Shown one piece after another: positions 24,601 to 36,452 of a stretch of 64,000 nucleotides of DNA (position 1 is the first letter of the stretch; every line of letters begins with the position of its first letter). This stretch comes from Euryodendron excelsum (taxonomy: Eukaryota > Streptophyta > Magnoliopsida > Ericales > Pentaphylacaceae): positions 7,014,001 through 7,078,000 of the forward strand of contig CM065389.1 in NCBI GenBank assembly GCA_033060915.1, given 5' to 3'. The notes beneath the pieces are model-generated. The model was not told where the DNA came from, made no database searches, and saw nothing but the letters and a program-made list of their open reading frames with translations. The position numbers were made by a program, and so were the translations under genes.

Positions 24601-27219
24601 TTTTGTATTGGATTAAAGATTTATGTTATTCTAAAAGAATTTGATGTTAAAAATATTCCTTATGTAATAATATATTATGAATACTAAAATCATATAGAAA
24701 TAGCAATAAATCCGAAACGGTATGCCAAAACATACTAGTACCTAAATGTACCATACAAATAACAAAAACGGTACATTGTTTGGTACGAGATTGACAACTA
24801 TGGTTAGTAGTTCATTTCTTGAATTATTTCGTTAGAAATTATGTTCTACACTAAATGGAAGAGACAGGTGTGTCTCATCCAATGGTGATTTTGATAGACA
24901 AGATCATAAACATCCAGGATTGTGTAGATGTAATAAAATATGGATGTTGATACTGTTACCAAAAGGCCATTGATAAGAGGTTGTTTGATACTTCATTCCT
25001 GGTGTTTTGGCATGCTAATTCCAGTTTGCTTATTTTGCATCATCAGAAAGATCAGAGAATGTATTATTGGATATAATGCAAAATATTGCAGTTCAGGGTT
25101 CTCTCTCCTTCTGTGCAGTAAAATAGTTTCCATGTATATATATATATATATATATATGCGTGTGGGTATTTTTTTTTTGTGTAATCAGAAAATTTTTGTT
25201 TTGTATTCAGTCATCAGGTCCTTAGGAATCACCAGACTGGCCAAGACTCACCGTTGTCTTCTATATACAAGGTATCTGCAATCTAATTTTATGCTTGAGA
25301 AGATGTCTAAAAGTGCCTGATGAGATGGGTGTGCACGTTGACCATCTCTCAACCTTCTGTTTTGTAGTGTTTGAAAATGTATTCAACCTGTTCAAACAAG
25401 CTTCTATCATTGTGGAACATTTGCTCGAACATTTTTGTGGCCTGTGGGGCTTTGTTTTGTTTGTGGGTGAGGTGGGGGAGTGAAGGAAAAAAGAAGAATG
25501 ACCAATCTATTAGGGTGCTCAAGAACCAAGCTACAACTAAGATGATGATAGACTGAAATATTTATGTGTGGCTTGAATCCTTGCTCAGTTATGCAGCTGG
25601 TTAAACATCTGTCTACAACTAACTTTTTTTCACCTTTTTCTTTTGATAAGTCATCTTTCTACCACTGATCACAGTTTCATAAGTTATTAACGAGTCGGAC
25701 TGTAGGGGAGGGATAAAATATAAATTTAATGGTTGTGAGCGGGAAAATGTTTCTTAGATATTTAATAGTTTTGATGTTCTATAATTTTACTTAAAAAATT
25801 TTACCATTCAAAGTTTTTGTGAATGTCAAAAAAAGGTCTGTGCAACTTTGAAATTCCTGATTGGAATTATTTGTGGCCTCTTCCATCTTTGTGGTCCATG
25901 CACCACCCTCAGTGCCTATGATATGAGCATTTGTCTGCTTATCATCTAGAAAGATTCCAAAGACTGTACATTATTGACAAAGTGGGCCTAGACTAGAGGG
26001 AGGGACCATATATGAGTTAAAAAGGGAAGAATCTGTCATAGCACTTGTTTTATTCTTTCTCCGTAATTACTTCATTTTAGCTTGGAGAAGTATTTTGTGA
26101 TTCACCCATAAGATGCAACGTGCATGCCTCCTTTCCGGGGTTGGCACATAGTTGGGGGTTCCACAATCAAGATCTAAGATCCGTCTTATGAAAATCAGAA
26201 GGTTGTACCGCAATACACAAAGGTGTTGCTTTCCATTTTCATGGTAACAAAACTCTTGTCGGTTGATAGCCCCTGTAATATTATTAATAAATATGTTTTA
26301 CAGTAGATTTTTATTTTTTAAATGCAAGAGCTAATAGTAACTAATACTTCATTTTTCAATTAAGTATTTAAAGCTATAATTTATAAGTTTGATCTTATTC
26401 TCTGCGTGTATTACTGCTGCAAAACATTAGCATTTATTGACAATAATCGTTGCGAGAGTGCATACCTTATATATTATAGCTTTAAATACTTAATTGAAAA
26501 AAGCAAAAATAAGTCTAGTGTTTTCTGAAAGCACAGCTGAGTGAATTTTAGTCTTTGTTTTAAGTATGGTCTGTGGCTTTATTTCTAGGTTGTAAAGACC
26601 GTTTATGCATCGCCAAGTCGTGTCGATTTCCATTTGGACTCAACAAAGGCAAGTTTCTGGTATTAACAATACTGAATTTCCTTGTATTATGTTTTGATTT
26701 CATCATGTTTTTCATCTGACATTGTACCTGCGATGTATCCAGGAAGTAGAAACAATACCTGCATATCCAGATATATGTTTCGCAGTTGATGACTTTGATT
26801 CCACTTTTGATGCAGTGGTAATGTGTTTATTTGTGATATGCAGCAATAGAAGCTTGTTTGATCTGGTGCTTTTAGTTTCCTGTGTGTTTTTTCTTCTCAA
26901 CATGCATTTAAATTTATATACTTATCATTAAAATATGCATTTAAATTTATATCAATTTGAAATTTGATGGCTTCACCAGAGGATGATGTTTAGAGTATTA
27001 GCACAGTTTCTCATCATCATGTGCAACAGAGAAGTCCAAGTAGTCGAGGCTCCTTGTATTTAGTGGACTATAAAAGACAGCAGTAATACTTTCTTCTCAC
27101 GTATTTCCTACGAAATAAACAATTTGTTTTCTTTTTTGTTATTTTTCTTGATCAAGGGGTGGGGTAGGGAGAGTAACAGACTGCGACTGTGTAGGCAATT
27201 TTAATCATCCACCTATTTT

Positions 27220-27252
<33 letters not shown>

Positions 27253-30200
27253 TGTATTGAATTTGACATAAGAGGAAACTATTTTTTTCCCTTTGGTTTT
27301 TGTAGGTGCCCAGGTTGCTAGGATTTGCTTGGTTTTATTGTTATGAGAGTAGTTTACAATATACTAATGGGGTTTGTTTTGTGTATTTGTATTGTAATGT
27401 TTTCAGCCTACTATTGTCATGCCCACTGTCTCTCTCTCTTTGTTTTTTGGTCTCCTATTGGCCTTTCCAAGTAGCTGATTGTATGGATGGACCATTTCAG
27501 TACCTCTCATTTCTTGAAGTCCTAGTTTTCTAATGCTCTAAACTTTTTTGTCGTCATTATCATCTTGTCTTTTTTCCATTGTACAATTGCCTTGAAGCGT
27601 TTTCCATTAAACATTCACATTTTGTATGATTAGAATTTCATAAGGAAAAGTTGGAAAACTTTAATAGGGTAAATTCAAAGAATAAGAAAGAAGAAAAGGT
27701 CAAAAAGGACGCCAACGTAACAATCTCACTGCTGTCATTGCAAGCCAAAATTAAGTTGTGACCAACTTCTATTGGTGCCAGCAAGCAGCGGCAAGAACAC
27801 TGCCACTGCCACATTCACAGTCATCATTAGCAGTATCGCCACCATCGCTGGCCACCTGAATGCCACAAACATCATGTCCATTTCTATTGGAAAGAAATAT
27901 ATATCAGATTGACCCTAAATTATACTGTTGCATTTGTAAAGCATTTTGCTTGAATCTAACTGAAAAGTTCTTGGACCTGCAAAAAGAGCCCTTGGGTTGG
28001 GATGAGGGTATTATGAGGACTATGAATGCTTCTCTCTCTCTCTCTCTCTCTCTCATGCCTGTGCAGGCATGTCTGCTCCCTTTAGTTCTCAAAGAGATGA
28101 CGGAGTGGGCAAGACAAGTAGCATTTATATGAGGAAAATTGTTCATTGGTGCATCTTTCGTTCCAAAAGTGCCTTTTTCCCCCCCTTATGATGGGTGATG
28201 GGAGTTGAACCATAGTGTATTCTCTGTGGTAGCCCCCAATTGCTCTAGCCCTCCATGTATCAGAAATTCATTCGTTAAACAGCTATGAACAAAGCTTATG
28301 ATTTTGGGCTTTCTGGATATACTTTTGTCCTTGGGTTTGACTAAACATAAAATCATTCAATTTGTACCTTTTTTTATCTTTCTGCTGAAAATCTGTAGTT
28401 TTGTTATTGATGAGCAAATTCAAAAATGGGATTTAAAGTAAAAGAAGACATAAGAATGATTTATACCATCGTACAACTTAAATGAACAAATATCAGGAAA
28501 AATATGTTTTCAACATCTAGGCTATTGTGATTTTTAATGATCTGCTATTCTTTAAGGCCTTTCCCTTTTTAAAATTGATGAGGAGTCCATCACATTTATT
28601 TAATTGTTTGGTTCATTTTACTTGCTGCAAAGTTTTTATATTCTTTTTTTTTTTTTGGTAGCAAAGCAAGGGTTTTATATTCATTATGAAAACATGAATC
28701 CTCATTTATTTTCAAGTTTCTGCTCTGAAGATTCAGAGAAATGAAGTAAAGATTGAAATTTGCTATAGTTGAGTGTTTGAATTGATCTATTCATTCATGC
28801 ATTGTTTTATTTACCATCTGGAATTTTGATTTTTCAGGTCCTAACAGATACAGATCACTGCTACTGTGTACTTCTAAATGCAGATGGTGGGGCTGCATTT
28901 CCTAGTGAAAGGACAGCACTAGATTGCAGTTCTAGTGATATTTCTTCTTTGAATGTCAACACTAGTTCCAGAAAGACGAAGACAAAGGTTTGATATATTT
29001 ATTAGTTTCTAGTGAAGAATATGAGTATTTGTTTCATGATTTCTCTGAGTTTCTGATTCATTCAACTAATCCATTTTTGTTGTCTTTCTTCTTTTTCTTT
29101 TGTGTGTGTGTTGTGGGGGGTTAGGTGAAGTAATGTCTTTCTTAATTATGAGTTAAATGTACACTCACCTAGGAATTTGCTATTTATTGTCTTCAGAAAT
29201 CCTGTCTATATGCCGTGATGGTGATTGCACTTCAACATGGACAAAGTACATTAGTTGACTACACACCATAGTTTGACTACCAGTTGTCCCTCTGTATAGA
29301 TATATATCTTAGGAGTCACAGTTTTGTTTGCATTACCTTCCTCAACTTACCTAGGGTTGGACCCACAACTAGCTTCTAGAATTTGATATATTTGTCGTGT
29401 CTAGGTTTTTCAGTTGCCACTTTGCTCCTAATGAACGTTCACTGGATTTGTGTCTTAATGCTTTAAGAATGGATGGCTTTTGCTTATTTATTATACATAA
29501 GGCTTAAAATTTCAATTTCAGTATGTCATTTCAGTTAGCTTGAAAATAGAACCACTTCGGAAACATTTTAGAAACATGAGGGAAGCAAAAAAAAATTGTT
29601 GATAAAAGGCAAGGAAATGTGTGGAAACAAAAACCAAATTTTTTTTTTGGGGTACATAAAAGGGATATGCAGATAGGCATATATAAGCCTAATAGTTATA
29701 TAATTGAATATTGTTATACTACTCACATGAAGCATGGGTTAATTTTGATATGAACCAAAAATATCAAAGTCAAACAAATCAATGTTATCAAACACAAGTA
29801 TTTATGACTCTAAATGTAGATAAGGTTCCTACTAAACAAGGTTAACAAATTACAAATTACAAAATATATTAAATATTTAAGAACAAAGTTCAACGAAGGT
29901 TGGTAAATAATAGAAGATAATAAACAAAAGTTTTAAGAAGTTTGATTGGTGAGAAATGTTTGCCATCTTACAAGCAAAAGGGAATAAAAAGAAGAGGAAG
30001 GTAACACAATAGCAATGAAAAAGAGCTAGTGGTTCAAGCTTGCCCTTTTTCTCTCCCTCCATCTCTTCTCTTATTCTTTCTAGTTTCTCATTTTCTTAGT
30101 CAAATTTCAGATGTTTTCTTTATCACATCTTTTTTTTTTCTTTTCTTTAAACATGAAAAGGAAAGTAGAAGCAACTTTGAATAGGTGTGGGAAGAACTCA

Positions 30201-33200
30201 ATATATTTTGTAGTGCTTTGGTGAGTTTCAATGTGTTTCAATATGTTTTGGTGGAGATATTAAAATTTGGGTTTTCCCCTAGTTTTATTGGTCGATTTCT
30301 TGTGAAACAAAATCATTTCAGCCATTCTGATTGAAAGGAAGCACACTTTTGTTCCTTGATTATACAATGTCATTGAGGATGTCTAATACATACATTCTCA
30401 GTTATCCAACTTATTTTACCATACTATTTCAAATAATAATAGATGGATTGCTCTCTCCTCTTGTTGATTTAGGCATGGCTGGTTGAGATGCAAATTAGCT
30501 GCCTTTTGGGAAATATTTTTGCCAAGAAAAATACTATAAGTTCTTAGGCCTGAAATTTCACATATATCTATCCTTTTTGCCTTAACGTGAAAATTTGAAA
30601 TCTTAATATTGGTTAAATGGTTTCATTGGATGCTCATTGATTTCTTTTTTTCTCTCCCATTCTCTCCCTTATTTTTTAAACTGGCAGGGTGCTTTCGTTT
30701 GTTCTGAGAATTTAATATTGGTTAAATGGTTTCATAAAATGCTCATTGATTTCAAGGTTCCACAACCCCCTCCTCCCCACAAAAAAAAAAAAAAGAAAAA
30801 AGAAAAGAAAACACACAGTCACACACAATTTTCTCTCCTTTTTAAGGTTGTGGGGGCTTTGGTTTGTTCTAAAATTGATAGCATCTTAACAGTTGATAAT
30901 TTGTGATTGCAGCTTACTCTTTTCTCAGGATTTGTCAGCTATCAAATGGTTCGAGATGCATATGAAGGTATATTTATCTATTATGGTGTTTAACCCTGTA
31001 CTCATTTTAACGTTCAGGTTACAGGAGATTTATTGTTTTTATTGGCTACAATCTTTCTTCATCATCTAAAGTTTCAGGCAGCAAATTAGGGAAAGACATT
31101 TCCTGAGATTCAAATTAACCCTTGGTACCTGTCTGTACTTATTCCTGTTCCAGTGACTGATGCAGCCTGCAAATACTGGTTCTGATTTGAGGTTTTTCGG
31201 AAGCTGATAATTATAGTTAGAAGAAGTCATTGACCATGACATTTGGATCCCAGAATCATAATTTTGTGAAAGTGTGAATAAGAAACACCCTTGTGCTTGA
31301 AGTTTCTTTTATTCTAAGAAGCATGGATAGGGATACGGATACGGACACAGACATGGGTGCAGACACGGGACATGGTAATTTTTAAAAAATGAGGGCATGG
31401 ATACGGCGGGGACACGACAAAAAAAAAAAAATTCTTATATATGTTATTTTCTATGCATATGAATGTAACATCAACAAACTATCAAAAATATGAAATAGTA
31501 ATACTAATTCAATCTGAAAAACACATTGAATACATTATATAATCATCATTTAACATAAAACATGATGAAAACATGTTTACAAATTAAACTTGCAATGTGT
31601 TACATGTATGTCTAAGTGATGGATATGTGTTGCCAGCGTGTCTATTGAAAAATAAATAAATAAAAATTCAGGACACACCAATTGTCGTGTCTAGGGAGTA
31701 TGTTTCTCCGATACTGATGCGGCACCTTCTTAGAAATGTCCGTGCTTACTGAGTTTTGTTTCAACAGATTATGTTTTACTTCTCCAAATGAATTTTTAGT
31801 GCTGGATTGGTTCAGGTTGACTCCACTAGCTGTTGGGTCAATGTTAAGGCTGATGTTTGACTGTAATTGCTTGCTTGAAGTCCATTGTATAATGTCATTT
31901 CCACAAGTAAATGATTCGTGGCAACTACGTAACATGTCACTATGTACATGCAATTAACTTCTGGAGACTGTTAGTTCACTTATCCAGGTTTTGAATGCAA
32001 TATTGATTAGTGGAAAGTATTTGAAACTTTTTTCCTTAGCAACAAATTATTTCTGCTTTGAAACTTTTCTTCCTGCACAATTACTCTCCAAACACCAACC
32101 TCTCCCCAACTGGAAAAAAAGGGGAGAAGTTTGTAAAAAAGAAAAAGTAAAGCTGTTCACAGCCGTGTACCAATCTATCAAAAACTTGACGCTAACAGTT
32201 TAGCGTTCTAGAGTTTATATCATCACCAATTTTGTACTTTGTGATATTTAATCAAAAAGTACACAACTTACCAAAATAGACCTAGTTATGACATTTCCAT
32301 TGAAGAGTTTGATTTAACCAGCATTTCTGGATTTCTGTGTACTTTGCTGTAATTTTATGTTTAAATTTGAGCATTATGCTTTCTTTGTTTGGGCTTATCT
32401 CCCTCTCTCCCCATTACAGCTGGGAAGTCTGGATTCGGGAGTCTCCTGTCACTTGGACATTCCCCTGGGAAAACTGACAGGATTTATATGAAAGGCCCTG
32501 GAGGACGGGGGGAGGTGGAAGTTGCTGTTTCTGGTGTTGTAGGTAAATCAGACTAACTTGGCTCCCACTATCAGAATTTAGTTTAGAATATTTGTTGCAC
32601 TTATTATCCTTATTCAATTTTTATAGCTGGTCCATCCTCCTACCCCTTAAAAAAAGGGGGAAAAAAAAAAAAAAGAGGGGAAAATTCACACAAAGGTGGT
32701 TCCTCATGCCTGTATGATGTCTTGATATTGTGTTAGAATGGGTTGTCTAATGGTTTAAATTCATAAGACTTAAAATGATAATTTTTATTCCGAACTTCTG
32801 ATGATGGGGCTATTTTTACTACTCATTTTGTACTTTGTGGATCATGTCATGGTTTCGTGACTGCTGGGATGGTCCAGCAGTAAGAATAGTATTCAAGAAG
32901 TAGAAATTGTTGGTCCATGATAGTACTTATGTGTAATATTGGTTCACCTCGCCTGTTAACTGGACAATCAAATTCAGAGGTTGGTTAGTTTTTGTTATTG
33001 TGATCATTATGTCCTTCGAACCATCGTAAGACACTAAGTCATTAGCATCGGAAGTGTGGGAGGTGCCATTGCTTGTTACAGTGTAAAATGTTTGGGCTGT
33101 CAAATGTAAGAATGCATTTTCAAGTTTGAGAGCAGCCACTTTGTGGATATTATACTGAAAGTTAGGTTTGTATCCAGTGTACCAATCCCAGCACCCTTGG

Positions 33201-35773
33201 TTATCAGGGACCAGCACTAGGGAATGGCTTCTGAGCAATGAAACTGTGTGATGAGTAGCTTTGAGTGGCATGCAATTACCTCATCTTGGTCCTTCATCGC
33301 CTGGGAAAGATCCTGTGTCAAATATTATAATCCAAGACCACTGGCTTTTGTTATGAGTTGGTGCCTCCCTTGAACTTTCTTTAATAATAATTGGTTGAGC
33401 TCCTTTTCAATATGCATAAAAACACATATTCGTGATGCAAACCTTGTAGTTTTATCAAGAGATAGGATATCATCCATGTTACATGGACTTAAGTACAAGT
33501 TTCGGATGCTGGTATGTGTAATTGTTGAATTCATTTAATTTCCATGTCCAAGGACATGGGAACATGGCAAAATTTTCATATTTCTTAATATATTTCTTTT
33601 TTACAAAATCGTATATACAAGGTACTATAGAACATTTAATGCATAAGATGAGATGGTTATGCATATATTTATATGGTAAATCGAATTACTAAATATTTTT
33701 GTTTGGTGAATGTCCAACAATGCATGTCGGACACATATCTTATACCCATACCCTTAACCAAGTGTCAGAATCCTAGTGTTGAGTATCCGACACGGGTACT
33801 TCATACGTTTTAAAAGAGTCTATGTAACATAGGATATTATTACATTTTCAATTGTATTTCTTCTGTCTGAACATCTTCATGTATAAATTATATTATTCTA
33901 TTGGATCCTGTAATCATACAGCACGCTAATGTTTACATTGAAATGTATGCACATTTCTTTGACAAATAGTTATGCACAAATGATGATGTTCTCATTCTAT
34001 ATACAGTATGAGAGTTGAATTGTTGAAAAAGATTCATGAACCGATGCTAGTAGTTGGGAGGAGTCTTTCTTCAGTTGAGTTGAGGGTTGTAATGTAGGGG
34101 GTTCTCCATTTTCTAATACTAAAAGTAGAACAAAATAATTTTGAATCAAGAGGAAGTCACCCTGTAAGACCCAGAAATATTTCCTCAGCTACCTTTCTTA
34201 TGTATTATTCTCAAGTCTTTTGCTGTAAATTGCTATTCATGAATTTCCCCCATGCACTGAAAAAGAAAACCACCTCCCAAACATTCTTGTAGGGGTTTGA
34301 TACTTTGAAGACACGCCAAAATACATTTAGTGTGTCGTTTGTGTGTCGGACACACCGCGGACATAGATACTTCGAGGACACACCAAAATACGTGTCGGAC
34401 ATGCCACCTGGTGTGTCTAATTTTTTATTAATTTTTTAGCAGTGGACACGTCTGAGACATGCTTGAGACACGGCAGTGGACACGTTTGGGACACAGCAGG
34501 GGTTAGATTGCAATTATTGAAAGTTTAAAGTGGGGTAAATTTTGTAAATTTCATGTCTTCAATACACAATACATAAATAAAAAGTATCAAAACAAATCAC
34601 TCCTAGCGTTAGAGCCCTAGCTACTGGAAAGAGGGGGTACTGAGGAGAGAAAAAAGAGAAGCAGCAGTCACAAGGACCATCACTGAATCTCTTCCCGGAA
34701 CAGAATTTGTGTTCTTCTTTTTCTCTTCTTCTTTTTCTTTTTCTTCTTCGTCTTCTTCATTGAATCTCTGACCAAAATAGAATTTCTATTCTTCTTCTTC
34801 TTCTTCACTGAATCTCTGCCCAGAACAAAATTTCTTTTTCTTTTTCTTTTTCTTTTTCTTCTTCTAATTCTTCTTGGAAAAAAAATATATAAAAATAATA
34901 ATAATTTTTTGCTATGTCCCCGCCGTATCCGTGTCCTTCATTTTTCAAAATTTCCGTGTCCTGTGTTCGTAGCCTCTGATTTTTCTCTGTTTACTTCTTA
35001 GTTGAGCTGTTAAGATATGTTAAAATTTGTATATAAACGCATGCATGATTTTCTGCCAAGCTCAAGTAATCTGTTAACCTGCCCGTCTATTTAAAAATGG
35101 AAAAAAAAAAAAGAAAAAGAATGTTGCAGTGACACCTAGATGGTGATATCCAATAACGAGGGGACGTGAACATATTTTATTTTGGATGTTCTGATTTTCT
35201 GATTCATTGTGGGAAGTATTATGTGAAAGCTAATGTAAGAAAAAAATTTGTTTTGGAAGCTTTGTGGAAGACTGATGGTATATATTTTGTTTTCTGTATT
35301 GTCGTTTACTTAGCCTTGGCATTACTGTTTCAGATCAAAGCAAACAGGATTCAGGCACTTCCTCACCGGAATTTAAGAGAGGCTTCAGTTTTGGTACAAT
35401 TGTACGTAGAGCAGCATCTGTTGCATCTGTGGCAGCAAAGCATGCCTATGGGGCTGCTGCTACAACCCGGGGTTCTGATGAAGAGATGCTGCCCCTGAAG
35501 TGCTGCTTAATGTCTGTATCATTACCCTGGGAGCACATTGCTAACGATCTTTTGTTTAAGGTCAGATAAGCATTAAAACTGCTGATTGCTGAACAATATG
35601 ATAGAAATCATTTTGGTGTAAAGCAGATTTGCAATTTATGGACCACCATTTTTTGTGATACGACTTAAAATGAGAGAGGTGGTTTCTTTGGTTAGACCTT
35701 CCGTGTCTAGAAGAGTACTGACGTAATTTCTTCTTGTTGACAAATGCAGAGCGGTCCTCCAGTGAACTTGTAG
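18643..35773 (+). CDS. CW7: DUF2045/KIAA0930-family protein (CW7-like), 12 exons, 392 residues
   Basis: Coding exons: 18643-18674, 20013-20202, 20293-20367, 23389-23495, 25211-25271, 26589-26648, 26743-26817, 28838-28987, 30913-30967, 32420-32542, 35334-35560, 35750-35773. The frame is kept at every junction. The protein starts MFGDGEETPTRYELL and ends SGPPVNL. Family signatures: RQDDDLVFFVRK (about residues 63-73), YLNLIAHTSF, KTVYASPSR (158-166), YPDICFAVDDFDSTF (183-197), FSGFVSYQMVRDAY, and YMKGPGGRGEVEVAVS. These align with animal KIAA0930 (QDDMLFYVRR, FASPSK, MKGPQGKG). Animal length is about 404 residues. The molecular function is unknown in any kingdom as far as I recall. It has no signal peptide or membrane span. 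The intron after exon 6 uses a GC donor. Introns 1, 3, 5 and 10 hold retroelement pieces and hairpins. The leader begins at about 18,500-18,560. The Arabidopsis relative is, I believe, At1g59520 (CW7). Confidence 0.85.
18959..19266. repeat. 154-bp tandem duplication in intron 1 of the CW7-like gene
   Basis: Copy 1 (18,959-19,112) and copy 2 (19,113-19,266) both start GTACCAAAAATAAAAAG and end GCTAGCTTAGT. By eye they differ at only two positions, so the duplication is recent. Confidence 0.92.
19500..19865 (+). mobile_element. RTE-type LINE, 3'-end remnant
   Basis: Broken plus-strand coding shows the typical end of plant RTE-type polyproteins: an MRML...MSG...RN-I phrase, then W/SGHVQRRP (CTGGCCATGTACAACGAAGA), then HMIHVADPK (GATCCACGTAGCCGACCCCA) before the stop. 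Frameshifts and stops are present throughout. It lies in intron 1 of the CW7-like gene in the sense orientation. The identification rests on remembered motif order. Confidence 0.6.
21150..21257 (+). mobile_element. RTE-type LINE reverse-transcriptase fragment
   Basis: A short plus-strand reading contains RSILVPICKNKGDIKSYTNY, the diagnostic (W)RxSxLVPIYKNKGD..SxxNYR motif of plant RTE-type RT. The homology stops abruptly at about 21,257, where a different repeat (GGCCCTGTTTTTTCATGGGA...) begins. Intron 3 of the CW7-like gene. Confidence 0.6.
21258..21545. repeat. Possible non-autonomous DNA element cutting into the RTE fragment
   Basis: Begins GCCCTGTTTTTTCATGGGAT with GGATTAGTAATCCC, and later GGGATTACTAATCGC and GGATTACTTATTCCC. 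These repeated and partly inverted GGATTA phrases are unlike the neighbouring LINE sequence. I could not fix its ends or a target duplication. Confidence 0.3.
21600..23170 (-). mobile_element. L1-type LINE fragment (RT to C-terminal zinc-finger region)
   Basis: The minus-strand reading at 23,119-22,934 contains RQGNPISPLLFLFVMEVLS and SHFLFANDTN, equivalents of the L1 RT motifs RQGDPLSPLLF and LLFADDT; the catalytic FADD has decayed to FAND. About 1 kb further on, 21,973-21,719 reads as the zf-RVT tail, with LCFICKIAKESVNH and SEIW. Order and spacing fit the 3' half of a plant L1 element. Stops and frameshifts are frequent. It lies antisense inside intron 3 of the CW7-like gene. Confidence 0.75.
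25135..25157. repeat. (TA)n microsatellite
   Basis: About 11 TA units, about 50 bases upstream of exon 5 of the CW7-like gene (intron 4). Confidence 0.9.
26352..26502. repeat. Near-perfect intronic hairpin (about 35-bp arms)
   Basis: The left arm at 26,352-26,387 (starts TTTTTCAATTAAGTATTTAA) is the reverse complement of the right arm at 26,466-26,501 with about one mismatch. The loop is about 80 bases. It lies 87 bases upstream of exon 6 of the CW7-like gene. It could be a small MITE or a foldback RNA in the pre-mRNA. Confidence 0.8.
27222..27250. repeat. Poly-T run
   Basis: 29 T residues in intron 7 of the CW7-like gene. It could be the tail of an antisense retroposed sequence, but no body was identified. 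Confidence 0.9.
28031..28054. repeat. (TC)n microsatellite
   Basis: Twelve TC units in intron 7 of the CW7-like gene. Confidence 0.9.
31316..31725 (-). repeat. GACACG-rich dispersed repeat, copy 1
   Basis: The left side reads AAGCATGGATAGGGATACGG then GACACAGACATGG..GACACGGGACATGG. The right side has CAATTGTCGTGTCTAGGGAG. Reverse-complemented, it lines up with the copy at 52,399 (CAATTGGTGTGTCC...). The middle is AT-rich. It lies in intron 9 of the CW7-like gene. Confidence 0.55.
32927..33271 (-). other. Open reading stretch of 114 codons inside intron 10, unrecognised
   Basis: A stop-free minus-strand frame in AT-rich intron DNA, with mixed protein-like composition (LVLVPDNQGCWDWYTGY...; SDANDLVSYDGSKD...). 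I do not recognise it. It may be a decayed retroelement segment, possibly a copia gag/protease border, or chance. It is antisense to the host gene and has no promoter or splice context. Confidence 0.2.
34300..34980 (+). repeat. GACACG-rich dispersed repeat, copy 2, with TTC/TTTTC expansions
   Basis: Repeated GTGTCGGACAC/GACACACC phrases fill 34,310-34,500. The right end at 34,910-34,975 (CCCCGCCGTATCCGTGTCC ... GTGTTCGTAGCCTC) matches the reverse complement of copy 1. Inside, 34,675-34,870 has three degenerate copies of CACTGAATCTCTGCCCAGAA separated by TTC/TTTTC runs. Intron 10 of the CW7-like gene. Confidence 0.55.
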
Positions 35774-36419
35774 GATGAGAGACAAAAGACAACCTTGGGT
35801 TCCACCTTAATTTATTTAGAGGTAAAAAATTGTCTAGTTCCCACCTTAAAGAGGAAAGCGGAAAGAACAAATGCAATTCAGACATGGATCTCCGACCTGC
35901 CAGAGAAAAACACCAGAGTCTTTTTTCTGTTAAAGTTGCTCTTTCTCTTTCCCCCTCTTGAATATTTTGGGTGTTGGGTTACTTGTGCGATGGGTTATGA
36001 CTGTTGAAAATATTGTAAATGATTAGGTAAGAAAAAAGAGAGTTAGTGGCTGCAATCTGTGTCTATTTGATCAGTTACCAGGTTCATTGTTTCATTGTTT
36101 ATCAGGCTAAGAAAATGATTGGTGAATTCATCTTTGCAATCTCCATGCCCTTGGGTTTCAGCCTATTATCCTGGATCATTGCATTTGAATTGGTCCTCAG
36201 CTGAAGCCGCAGAACTCGTGGGGCACTAATTCTACTTTTTGGTCAATCTTAAATCATATTTTTGCTTTCGAAACTGAGCTTTGGAACACCTTCATAGCTT
36301 CCTTGCTTTTTGTGGCTGTTCTTCTTTTGGGCAGCTTTGTGCGAATATCCTACATCGCACGTTACTTTAGCCCTTTATAATTGCTTCTTGGATCACTACT
36401 TTAATTTGGCTCTTTCATG

Positions 36420-36452
<33 letters not shown>

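Noticed and set aside
27860..28146. ORFs on both strands in intron 7 of the CW7-like gene
   Set aside because: They include the (TC)n tract, have no family features, and sit between well-supported exons.
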